Assembly (NCBI GenBank): GCA_006227875.1
Contig: SBFI01000370.1
Coordinates: forward strand, 1 to 15,127
Origin: Acidobacteriota bacterium
GTDB lineage: Bacteria > Acidobacteriota > Thermoanaerobaculia > Multivoradales > JAHEKO01
DNA: 15,127 bases
Reading direction: 5' to 3'
The position numbers and the translations under genes are program-made. The notes beneath the pieces are model-generated. The model did no database searches and was not told where the DNA came from. It saw only the letters and a list, made by a program, of their open reading frames with translations. Of this stretch, positions 1 through 6,748 are shown piece by piece. Numbering within the stretch: the stretch's first letter is position 1; each line of letters opens with the position of its first letter.

Positions 1-2
1 AA

Positions 3-1055
3 CAGGGGCCGATACGTCTGAAGAACCTGCTACGAGAGGCCGAGAGCAGGTTGGACGCCCGGGGAACACCTCAGGAATCGATCGACCGCACACTGGGTCC
101 CGTTCGGGCCCTGCTCAAGAACACCCCGTTCTGGCAGCACCAGGACCACGGCCTGGCGATCTTCGCTGGCGCTGACTCCTTCCATCTCTACCGCCTGCCG
201 CTGGCGGTCGAGGAGCTGGCGGTGGTGGGAGATCGAATTCACCTGACTCCATTGCTGCCGCTACTGACCCGCAACGGGAGGTTCTTTGTCCTGGCTCTGA
301 GTCAGAAACAGGCCCGACTCTTCGAGGCTACTCGCAACGAGATCAGAGAGCTCGATCTCGGCGACACCCCCGAGAGCCTCGCCGCAGCCGTCGGCGACGA
401 TTGGGAGCAGAAGTCCCTGCAGTATCGGACCGGACAGTCCTCACCGGGGACGGGAGGACGACGACGCGCCATCTACCACGGACATGGATCGGGTGAGGAG
501 GCCGACAAGAACGAGATCGCCAGATTCCTCCAGCAGGTCGACGTGGGTGTGCGCAAGCTGCTCAAAGATCCCCAGGTGCCGCTGGTGGTGGCTTCCGTCG
601 ACTATCTTTTCGACATGTATCGGGATCTGAGCAAGGTCCCCGGTCTGGTGGATGACGGGATTCTGGGCAATCCCGACCACTCGAGCCCCGAGGAGCTCCG
701 CGGCAAAGCGTGGCAGCTGGTCAAGCCGTTGTTCCTGGCCTCGCAGAGCGAGTCGGCCGAGAGGTTCGCGGTGCTGGCCACAAAGGGCTTGGCCACCGAC
801 GATCTGGAAACCGGCGTGCTCGCCGCAGTCGACGGCAGAGTAGAGACTCTCTTCGTCCCCCTCGAGACCCATCGCTGGGGACGTCTGGACTCCACGACCA
901 GAGAGATCGACATCGCACCCGAGCCGGGTGACGAAAGCGAGGATCTCCTGGATCGAGCCGCGGTCGAGACCTTTCTCCACGGCGGCACGGTCTACGCCGT
1001 CGATGAAGGCGGCCTACCCGGCAGCGGAGACCTGGCCGCCCTGCTCCGCTACTGA
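3..1055 (+). CDS. BaeRF family 3 protein (bacterial archaeo-eukaryotic release-factor-like), 5' end cut by window
   Basis: The reading frame is open to the window edge. The residues before the TTG at 51 (IRLKNLLREAESRLDARG) match the usual N-terminal helix of the family, so the true start lies upstream and the TTG is internal. About 350 residues are visible. Family-like landmarks in order are an ALL..PFWQHQ..GLAIF segment, the YRLPL..EELAVVGDR..L.PLLPLL strand region, the HGHGSGEE loop (484-504) in the Pelota/eRF1-like middle domain, and a C-terminal end with DLLDRAAVETFLHGGTVYAV and AALLRY. These proteins resemble eRF1/Pelota core domains. Their cellular role is poorly defined and I infer no specific ribosome function. 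The C-terminus looks complete. The kinase gene downstream starts about 100 nt later on the same strand, but a shared transcript is not shown. Confidence 0.8.
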   Translation, partial: QGPIRLKNLLREAESRLDARGTPQESIDRTLGPVRALLKNTPFWQHQDHGLAIFAGADSFHLYRLPLAVEELAVVGDRIHLTPLLPLLTRNGRFFVLALSQKQARLFEATRNEIRELDLGDTPESLAAAVGDDWEQKSLQYRTGQSSPGTGGRRRAIYHGHGSGEEADKNEIARFLQQVDVGVRKLLKDPQVPLVVASVDYLFDMYRDLSKVPGLVDDGILGNPDHSSPEELRGKAWQLVKPLFLASQSESAERFAVLATKGLATDDLETGVLAAVDGRVETLFVPLETHRWGRLDSTTREIDIAPEPGDESEDLLDRAAVETFLHGGTVYAVDEGGLPGSGDLAALLRY

Positions 1056-1120
1056 AGGCTCTAAGCCCTTCAGCTGCAAGGATTGTGTGTTGATTCTTCA
1101 TTGACCGGGAGGAATGTGTG

Positions 1121-1165
1121 GTGCTAAAAGTGAGAGCACTCCAACTCGGGAGTGCGACTCGATGA
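1121..1165 (+). CDS. Possible 14-residue leader peptide overlapping the kinase start
   Basis: A GTG at 1121 lies 7 nt after a strong Shine-Dalgarno (GGGAGGA, 1107-1113). It opens a frame of 14 codons (VLKVRALQLGSATR) ending in TGA at 1163-1165. That stop overlaps the proposed kinase start ATG at 1162 as ATGA, a common arrangement for translational coupling. The good RBS would otherwise abut the in-frame ATG at 1114 with no spacing, which is a poor fit. This is inference from spacing alone; so short an ORF can arise by chance. The alternative is that the kinase simply starts at 1114 with a 16-residue extension. Confidence 0.3.
   Translation: MLKVRALQLGSATR
1136..1155 (+). promoter_or_regulatory. 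Hairpin that could mask the kinase ribosome binding site
   Basis: GCACTCC (1136-1142) and GGAGTGC (1149-1155) form a perfect 7-bp stem with a 6-nt loop. The right arm overlaps CGGGAG (1147-1152), the only Shine-Dalgarno-like sequence at proper distance (9 nt) from the ATG at 1162. When folded it would hide that site. A ribosome translating the candidate leader at 1121 would open it. The pairing is seen directly; its regulatory role is inferred. Confidence 0.35.
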
Positions 1166-4100
1166 CCTGGATTCTCCTGGCCGAGCAAGAGCCCGCTACC
1201 TTCAAGCGAGTGAGGGCCGTGCTGGCTTCTCACGGCTGGTTCCTCAAGACCGTGGCCACCCGAGATCAGGCCTTCGAAGCGGCGCTGGAGGAACCTCCGC
1301 TGCTGGTGCTGGTAGATGAAGGTCTCGAGGGCGCCCAAGATGTGGTCCAGGCTTTCGCCAGTGCCAGCGGCGGTCCCGGTGTGATTCTGGTCGGGGACGG
1401 CAACGGCGAACAGGACGAAGCCGGTTCCCCATCGAGGGCCGACGCCGTTCTGCAGCGATCCTTTGGCTCCCAGGAGTTGGTGGACCTCGTCCGCCACCGG
1501 CTCAGCACATCCGGCTCGGCCAACCCTTCTTTCGCCGCCCCCGCTCAGGGCCGAAAATTCACCACCGAAGAGATATTCGGCGATCTTCTGGATGACCTTC
1601 TCGCTCCCGAGGAGGAGAGCCCGGGAGCGGTCCGACAGGTCCGGGTAACTACCGAGCGACCGCCCGCGCCAGCGCTACCGACGCCGTTGCCACCACAGCC
1701 GGCCGCGACCGACGAGGCGGTACCCTCGCCGCCACGGCCCGCACCAAAGCCACGAATCAGGTTCGACAAAGACGTCGACGACACCCTCGCGGGCGTGCTG
1801 GCAGAGACCGATCCCGGCCTCGATGTCCGTTTTGCCGGTGCCCTGGAGCCCGACAGCGCTGCCAAAGAGGTCGACGCCCTGCTCACCAAAACGCTCTCCG
1901 ACTTGGACATCCGTGAGTACTCGGGTGCTGTCGTCGCCACTCCTACGCCCGCGGCCCCGCCATCGATACAGCCAGCGACCCCCGACCTGGAGCCGCCCCC
2001 ACCCGCAGCCGTGGTGATGGCCGGCCCACCCTCGCCGGATCAGCAGAGGGTTGGAGAGTACCTGCTCGAGGAGAAGATCGGGGTCGGAGGCATGGCGGAG
2101 GTCTGGATGGCCCGACGTCTCGGCGTCGAGGGCTTCGAGAAGCGGGTGGCGATCAAGAAGATTCTCTCCGACCCGGCCGACGACCAGGCCTTTATCGACA
2201 TGTTCATCGATGAAGCCAAGCTCGCGGCGCAGCTCACTCACAACAACATCACCCATATCTACGAGCTGGGTCGGAGCGGATCCGACTACTTCATCGCCAT
2301 GGAGTTTGTCGAGGGAGCCGACCTGCGCAGGATACTCAACGTCGCCCGCAAACAGGGCAAGACCGTGCCCGCGTCGCTCGCTCTGCTGATTACCGCAAAG
2401 ATAGCCGCGGCTCTCGACTACGCCCATCGCAAGAAGGACCTCGACGGTAACCTTCTGGGGCTGGTACACAGAGACGTCTCACCACGCAACGTCCTCGTCA
2501 GCCGCGAGGGTGACGTAAAGCTCTGCGACTTCGGGGTGGCCAAGGCCACGTCCAAAGTGGCCACCACGCAGAAGGGCGCGCTCAAAGGCAAGCTCCCATA
2601 CATGTCTCCCGAGCAGGCGTGGGGTAAAGCTGTCGACTCCCGCTCCGACATCTTCTCGGCCGGTACCCTGCTGTTCGAAATGCTCACCGGCCAACGTCTG
2701 TTCGATGGCGAGAGCGAGATCGCGATTCTGGAAGCCGTACGCGACTGCGATATCGGCGCGCGTCTGGACGAGCACCCCGACATCTCGTCGCCGCTGCGAG
2801 CCGTCCTGCTCGAGGCTCTGGCCAAGAGTCCCGACGACCGGTATCAGCTTGCCGGCGATCTTCAGGGCGAGATCCAGAAGCTCCTCAGGCGGATGAAATC
2901 CAAGCCGGGAGACAGCGAGCTGGCGGTCTTCATCCAGGAGATTCTGCAGACCGGCGAGGAAGAAGCGGACGACTCCGGGCTGCTTCCTGAACAGAGTCCC
3001 TTGGAGAAGCTCACCCGTCCGGTGGACTCCGATCAACCCGGAGACCAGCCACAGGTTCAACTCGAAAGGGACACCTCCGTCCTCGACACGGACACCGACG
3101 AGCCCGGAGCGTGGACCCACTGGGCGCCGTGGGCGATCAGCGCTGTTTTTCTCCTACTGGCCTTTGCGGCAGTCGCCTGGTGGAGCTTCCGATCACCTCC
3201 ACAACCCGTCTCCTCCGGCTCCGGAGTCGAGTCGACGGCCGTCGGCCGCCGACCCATCCGACCACCGTTCGAGACCGGGGGCGCCTTTCATGCCACCCGT
3301 CGAAGCGGGCAGGGGGTGGGGACTTCCCTGCCGCAGGAGACCACCGACGTCGCACCAGAACCGGTGCCCACAGCACCCGCGACGGAGTCGACGACGCCGG
3401 CGGGCGCTCCGATCCCGAACCCACCGAGCTTTGACGGCGACGCCGAGCTACAGCGACAGTTCGAAGCGGAGCTCCAGCGGGTCGAGGAGCTTCTCGCCGC
3501 CTCCCCGCTCAACGGCAACAATGGAGGAACCACTACCGCCGTGACGGAGCAGCCGGTTGAGCCCCCGGCGGCAGATGAGGCGGCAGCCGAGCCGGGTCCA
3601 CAGCAACCGATCGCCCCGGATACGGGTGATGACTCGCCACCAGAGGCCGTGGCCGACACCGCTGCACCCGACACCTCCACGGCGGCTGCACCGGCAACCG
3701 TCGATGAATCGCCATCCGCGCCGGTGGCGGATGTCACGCCCACGGAGCCGGCGATCCGGCAGATTCCCGACAGAACGGCGATCGCCGTCGCCGCGTCGAC
3801 GCCTCCACCGAAGTCCCCAGCAGCAAGCGACATCGCCACTCCGGCATCGTCGACGGTCACGGCGCGCACGGGTGTGGCCAAGACCGAACCCAGTCGGGTG
3901 ACGGCAGGGCCGCCCGACCCCGAACCTCGACCGACGGTAAAGCTCGGAGATCTGGTCGAACCAGGTCCGGGGGTCACCCCACCCGCCCCCCTGGAGATTG
4001 TCCGGCCGCAGTACCCGCCGATGGCCAGAAGGCTCGGTGTCCAGGGTACAGTCCGCATGTCCCTGTTGGTCGACGAGCGGGGCCGGGTCATCGAGACCCG

Positions 4101-4242
4101 TCTGCTCGAGGGAGTCAGACAGAAGGTCGGCATCAATGAAGCCGCGCTGGCTGCCGCCGCCAAAGCGAGATTCAGCCCGGCGACCAAGGAAGGCATCCGG
4201 GTAAGAATGTGGTACGAAATGGTCAGCCGTTTCGAGCAGTAA
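1162..4242 (+). CDS. Receiver-like / Ser-Thr protein kinase / TonB C-terminal fusion protein
   Basis: Predicted 1026 residues from ATG 1162, where the fold begins at MTWILLAEQE; ATG 1114 would add 16 residues. Residues 1-115 resemble a response-regulator receiver: acidic EQE, Asp52 in LVLVDEG. The switch Thr/Ser is Gly and the conserved Lys is Arg99, so phosphotransfer is doubtful. After an acidic, proline-rich linker comes a complete Hanks-type kinase (about 298-575) with glycine loop GVGGMAEV (307-314), VAIKK with Lys332, HRDVSPRN (436-443), DFG (456-458) and SPE (482-484). All catalytic residues are present. One hydrophobic helix (about 654-676) is followed by roughly 265 Pro/Ala/Thr/Glu-rich residues and a TonB-type C-terminal domain (about 942-1026: RPQYPPMARRLGVQGTV, FSPATKEG). 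The expected topology is kinase in the cytoplasm and TonB-like end in the periplasm. The helix lacks a clear TonB SxxxH pattern, so ExbB/ExbD coupling is uncertain. Substrates are unknown. Confidence 0.88.
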   Translation: MTWILLAEQEPATFKRVRAVLASHGWFLKTVATRDQAFEAALEEPPLLVLVDEGLEGAQDVVQAFASASGGPGVILVGDGNGEQDEAGSPSRADAVLQRSFGSQELVDLVRHRLSTSGSANPSFAAPAQGRKFTTEEIFGDLLDDLLAPEEESPGAVRQVRVTTERPPAPALPTPLPPQPAATDEAVPSPPRPAPKPRIRFDKDVDDTLAGVLAETDPGLDVRFAGALEPDSAAKEVDALLTKTLSDLDIREYSGAVVATPTPAAPPSIQPATPDLEPPPPAAVVMAGPPSPDQQRVGEYLLEEKIGVGGMAEVWMARRLGVEGFEKRVAIKKILSDPADDQAFIDMFIDEAKLAAQLTHNNITHIYELGRSGSDYFIAMEFVEGADLRRILNVARKQGKTVPASLALLITAKIAAALDYAHRKKDLDGNLLGLVHRDVSPRNVLVSREGDVKLCDFGVAKATSKVATTQKGALKGKLPYMSPEQAWGKAVDSRSDIFSAGTLLFEMLTGQRLFDGESEIAILEAVRDCDIGARLDEHPDISSPLRAVLLEALAKSPDDRYQLAGDLQGEIQKLLRRMKSKPGDSELAVFIQEILQTGEEEADDSGLLPEQSPLEKLTRPVDSDQPGDQPQVQLERDTSVLDTDTDEPGAWTHWAPWAISAVFLLLAFAAVAWWSFRSPPQPVSSGSGVESTAVGRRPIRPPFETGGAFHATRRSGQGVGTSLPQETTDVAPEPVPTAPATESTTPAGAPIPNPPSFDGDAELQRQFEAELQRVEELLAASPLNGNNGGTTTAVTEQPVEPPAADEAAAEPGPQQPIAPDTGDDSPPEAVADTAAPDTSTAAAPATVDESPSAPVADVTPTEPAIRQIPDRTAIAVAASTPPPKSPAASDIATPASSTVTARTGVAKTEPSRVTAGPPDPEPRPTVKLGDLVEPGPGVTPPAPLEIVRPQYPPMARRLGVQGTVRMSLLVDERGRVIETRLLEGVRQKVGINEAALAAAAKARFSPATKEGIRVRMWYEMVSRFEQ

Positions 4243-4261
4243 GCGCTACGGGGAGAAGCTG

Positions 4262-4495
4262 ATGAGCCTCAGTGACGAACAACGACATTTCTACGAGCAG
4301 ACGCTGGATGTCACCAGGCAGGAGATTGCCGATCTGGACCGGCAGATCGAGGCGGAGCTGGCCAAGGTCAAAGAGACACTCAAGGACCTGCAAAAAGCCA
4401 AGAAGGCCGCTTTCCAGATGTACGATGCCGCCTGTCTGAGACTCGGCATCCCCAACGACCTGGAAGGAATGGAGGGCGAGTCGCCCCAGGAATAG
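4262..4495 (+). CDS. Small coiled-coil protein of unknown function, probably co-transcribed with the kinase
   Basis: 77 residues from ATG 4262, with a good RBS (GGGGAGAAG, 4250-4258) just upstream and only 19 nt after the kinase stop, so the two are probably on one transcript. About residues 5-50 form a charged heptad-like helix rich in Glu, Lys, Gln and Leu (for example DLDRQIEAELAKVKETLKDL), predicted as a coiled coil. A short segment with one Cys and the acidic tail GMEGESPQE follow. There is no signal peptide or membrane helix, so it is likely cytoplasmic. I do not recognise the family. By position it could be a partner or substrate of the kinase, but nothing in the sequence proves this. 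Confidence 0.7.
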   Translation: MSLSDEQRHFYEQTLDVTRQEIADLDRQIEAELAKVKETLKDLQKAKKAAFQMYDAACLRLGIPNDLEGMEGESPQE

Positions 4496-4540
4496 ACTGG
4501 TGGATCCAAAGCCCGCTACCCTCAAAGCCGATCCACACGG

Positions 4541-4570
4541 TTGACTTCGCTACCAGGTTCGCGTTTTACT
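4541..4570 (+). promoter_or_regulatory. Candidate sigma-70-type promoter for the ACT-like gene
   Basis: TTGACT (4541-4546; 5 of 6 to the -35 consensus) and TTTACT (4565-4570; 4 of 6 to the -10) are separated by 18 nt in the gap between the coiled-coil gene and the ACT-like gene. The likely start codon is 37 nt further on. A loose inverted repeat (GTGGATC 4500-4506, GATCCAC 4530-4536, 23-nt loop) precedes it and might separate the two units. The hexamers are seen; promoter activity is inferred. Confidence 0.35.
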
Positions 4571-4606
4571 TCTCCGGACGGGAGGCTTGATCGAGGGAGG
4601 TGCCCT

Positions 4607-5020
4607 ATGGCGGAGAAAATTCATCAGGTCGACTACTACCACGCTACCGTTCACGACAAGCCCGGCGAGGCCTACCATATGCTGTCGGAGATCTCCGGAT
4701 CGGGTGTCAGCCTGATGGCCTTCAACGCCGTGCCGGCGGGTCCGGATCGGACTCAGCTCGTCCTCTTCCCTCAGGATTCGGAGCAGCTGGTGCGGGTCGC
4801 CGCCAAAACCGGCATTGTTCTGTCTGGGCCTCATCAGGCGTTCTTGATCCAGGGCGACGACGAGCTCGGGGCCCTGGCCCAGATTCACCGCCGACTCTTC
4901 GACGCCAGCGTCAACGTCTACGCCTCGAGCGGTGTCGCCGACGGACGTGGCGGCTTCGGGTATGTCGTCTATGTGCGCACAGAGGACGTGGACAAGGCCG
5001 CACAGGCGCTAGGGGTCTGA
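4607..5020 (+). CDS. Tandem ACT-like domain protein
   Basis: The preferred start is ATG 4607, placed after the strong RBS GAGGGAGG (4593-4600), giving 137 residues. A TTG at 4541 would add 22 residues that look non-coding and cover the promoter. Two ACT-like beta-alpha-beta units follow each other: about residues 8-72 (DKPGEAYHMLSEISGSGVSLMAF, then LVLFPQD and an alpha helix) and about 76-137 (DDELGALAQIHRRLFDASVNVY, then GGFGYVVYVR). ACT domains usually bind amino acids or other small ligands and regulate enzymes. Here no catalytic or DNA-binding domain is attached, so it is a stand-alone sensor-type protein with unknown ligand and partner. No signal peptide is seen. The 3' end overlaps the convergent radical SAM gene by 12 nt. 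Confidence 0.75.
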   Translation: MAEKIHQVDYYHATVHDKPGEAYHMLSEISGSGVSLMAFNAVPAGPDRTQLVLFPQDSEQLVRVAAKTGIVLSGPHQAFLIQGDDELGALAQIHRRLFDASVNVYASSGVADGRGGFGYVVYVRTEDVDKAAQALGV

Positions 5021-5977
5021 AAACCTCCGGATCCCTTCCTCGAAACAGATCTGCTTGGCTTCTACAAACTCGCCTACCGTGATGGCGCGATCGATCTCCG
5101 GGTAGCGACCGGCCCGCGTCAGCACCAGTGCGGCCGGCCGGTATTGCGCCATGAGATTGACAAAGGTGTCGCGGGAGATCTCCTGCGCCAGATATCTCAT
5201 GATCTGTCGCGTCCCCGCCAACCCGCGCGGCATCACCAGATGGCGTATCAAGAGCCCTCTGAGGGCCACCCCATCCTCGTCGACAACCAGGTCCCCCACC
5301 TGACGGTGCATCTCCCGGATGGCCTCGCGGGCCCGCTCGGGATAGTCCTCCGCCATCACCAGTCTCTTGGCCACAGCGGCGTCCCAGAACTTGAAATCGG
5401 GCATGTAGATGTCGATGACGCCGTCCAGCAGCGCCAGCGACTCGGCACAGTCGTAGCCGGAGGTGTTGTAGACGAGCGGTAGTCTCAACCCCTGCTCCAC
5501 CGCTTCCAGAACCGCCTCGAGCAGCTGGGGTACGACATGCTCGGGGGTGACGAAGTTGATGTTGTGGCAGCCGCGATCTTGCAGCTCCAACATCAGCAGT
5601 GCGATCTGGGTGGCCGTGAGTGGCTGGCCCTGACCACCCCATGAGATGTCCGAGTTCTGGCAGAAGACACAGCGCAGATTGCAGCCGCTGAAGAAGATGG
5701 TCCCCGAGCCCTTCCATCCGCGCAGACAGTTCTCTTCGCCGTGATGCGGAAAGGCGCTGGATACCGGCGCCAGGCGGCCGGCACGGCAGGCCCCGATCTC
5801 GTCCTGCAGGCGGTCGACCCCACAGACACGGGGGCAAGCCCGACAGGGTGTCATCAGTTGCAGGCCACGAGCCACCCGCTGCTCGAGCTCACCCGAATCC
5901 CAGATGTCCAGATAGGCCGGTCGAAAGTCGGCTCGCGAGCGGACAAATCCGGCTTTGCTGTCGTCCACCTCTCTCAT
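5009..5977 (-). CDS. PflA-like radical SAM protein (COG1313 / PflX type)
   Basis: The radical SAM cluster motif is clear: SGCNLRCVFCQN, with the CxxxCxxC cysteines at residues 99, 103 and 106 from ATG 5977. It is preceded by EENCLRGWKGSGTIFF, typical of PflA-like proteins of the COG1313 group. A further N-terminal cysteine set (CRACPRVC and a fourth Cys 12 residues later) is also usual in this group and may bind metal. Such enzymes reductively cleave S-adenosylmethionine to make a radical; the target of this subgroup is not established. No pyruvate-formate-lyase-like partner, or Memo/AMMECR1 gene, lies nearby. The start is uncertain: GTG 6019 (14 residues longer, no clear RBS), ATG 5977 (AAGGG directly abutting), or GTG 5968, which sits 9 nt from AAGGG and has the best spacing. 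It converges with the ACT-like gene, ends overlapping. Confidence 0.85.
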   Translation of the reverse strand: MREVDDSKAGFVRSRADFRPAYLDIWDSGELEQRVARGLQLMTPCRACPRVCGVDRLQDEIGACRAGRLAPVSSAFPHHGEENCLRGWKGSGTIFFSGCNLRCVFCQNSDISWGGQGQPLTATQIALLMLELQDRGCHNINFVTPEHVVPQLLEAVLEAVEQGLRLPLVYNTSGYDCAESLALLDGVIDIYMPDFKFWDAAVAKRLVMAEDYPERAREAIREMHRQVGDLVVDEDGVALRGLLIRHLVMPRGLAGTRQIMRYLAQEISRDTFVNLMAQYRPAALVLTRAGRYPEIDRAITVGEFVEAKQICFEEGIRRFSDP

Positions 5978-6019
5978 CCCTTGCTTGAAGATACTCCGCT
6001 CGGTGCCGATTCGCCACAC

Positions 6020-6162
6020 CCGAGCATGCGATCTTGGCGTCCGAGGTCGTACCCCTCAGAGGACACCGAATTGGATTATCCAGGATTTTGGAGTGAAACA
6101 CTCTCGGAAAGCGGACAAAAAAGTCTGATGGATCGAACCGGACTTGCCAACCGAGTTGGCAT
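6020..6162. promoter_or_regulatory. Divergent intergenic region with three small perfect palindromes
   Basis: This stretch lies between the radical SAM gene (minus) and the PDZ-like gene (plus) and is more AT-rich than its surroundings. Three perfect inverted repeats are visible: TGGAT-T-ATCCA (6072-6082), GAGTG-AAA-CACTC (6091-6103) and TGCCAAC-CGA-GTTGGC-A (6145-6161). On the minus strand GATAAT (complement of 6073-6078) could act as a -10 for the radical SAM gene, though I find no convincing -35. The palindromes have the size and spacing of repressor operators. No regulator gene is adjacent, so this is a proposal only. Confidence 0.3.
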
Positions 6163-6694
6163 CAGAATTGCTTAAGAAAAGTATCGTCCTACCGAGCAAA
6201 CTGCATGAAAAGACCTACCTAAATCCTCCCTTCCCTCAGCACAACCCACCCGGTGCCGGCAGCCTGCTCAGCTGGCCGGCACCCCTAACCTTCCCTTGCG
6301 GGGTGGTGCTCGAGGCCGACAGCCCGGGGCGTTTGATCGTCGGTAAGGTCGTATCCGGATCGGGGGCCGCGCGGGCCGGCATTCGCCACGGGCATCAGAT
6401 CGTCGGCATCGATCGGAACGTGTTGCGCTCCTCTGCTCATGCCGCCGAGCTTCTAAACCGGTACCGGATAGGCGAGACCGTCCCCTACCTGGTGCGCGGC
6501 CCCCTGGGCCTGCAGGAAGTGGATGTCGATCTCGGCTACCGCCAGATCGGCAGTCTGCCCTACCTGGTGGCCTGGGCGTTGGAAAAGAACGGGGATCTCG
6601 AAGCCTCCACCCGGATGGTGGAGAGGGTCCGCGAGGTCAATCCTTTGTTGCCGAGGCCTACCACGGGATCGGCCACGGTCTTCCCGAGTCTTGA
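6144..6694 (+). pseudogene. PDZ-domain / TPR-like protein with apparent one-base frameshift
   Basis: From about 6290 the frame encodes a PDZ-like domain: GVVLEAD, VVSGSGAARAGIRHGHQIVGIDRNVL, and later a VPYLVRG strand, where GHQI replaces the usual GDxI. Next comes a helical, TPR-like stretch (WALEKNGDLEASTRMVERVREVNP). At about 6642-6646 (CCTTT) the likely coding frame slips by -1. The shifted frame reads FVAEAYHGIGHGLPES and stops at TGA 6692-6694, whereas the unshifted frame becomes codon-poor (TTA codons, no motif) and runs 37 nt into cysM. The N-terminus is unclear: the first start is a weak TTG at 6144, and the segment before 6290 has little protein character. It may be a decayed fragment, a real gene with a sequencing error, or a truncated PDZ protein. 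The function is unknown; PDZ domains bind peptide termini. Confidence 0.5.
6252..6283. repeat. Perfect 9-bp inverted repeat upstream of or within the PDZ-like gene
   Basis: GGTGCCGGC (6252-6260) and GCCGGCACC (6275-6283) are exact reverse complements around a 14-nt loop. No T run follows on the plus strand, so an intrinsic terminator is unlikely. It sits just before the PDZ-coding part starts, which supports the view that the bases before about 6290 are not protein-coding. It could be an RNA structure or an operator. Confidence 0.45.
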
Positions 6695-6748
6695 GTTCCC
6701 TGCTACTCACGCCTTATCCTTAGCCGTCGGACGGCAGAAGGGATCGCT

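Noticed and set aside
1056..1080. Terminator after the BaeRF gene
   Set aside because: CCTT/AAGG around CAGCTG gives at most a four-base stem and no T run.
721..1497. 258-codon minus-strand ORF bridging the BaeRF and kinase genes
   Set aside because: It is antisense to two genes with clear family motifs, and shows no motif of its own.
3288..4196. 302-codon minus-strand ORF opposite the kinase's periplasmic linker
   Set aside because: Low-complexity Ser/Gly/Ala/Val sequence mirrors the Pro/Ala/Thr-rich repeat on the plus strand; a composition artefact.
4911..5837. 308-codon minus-strand ORF in another frame of the radical SAM gene
   Set aside because: Arg/Gly/Pro-rich shadow; the radical SAM cysteines are in the other frame.
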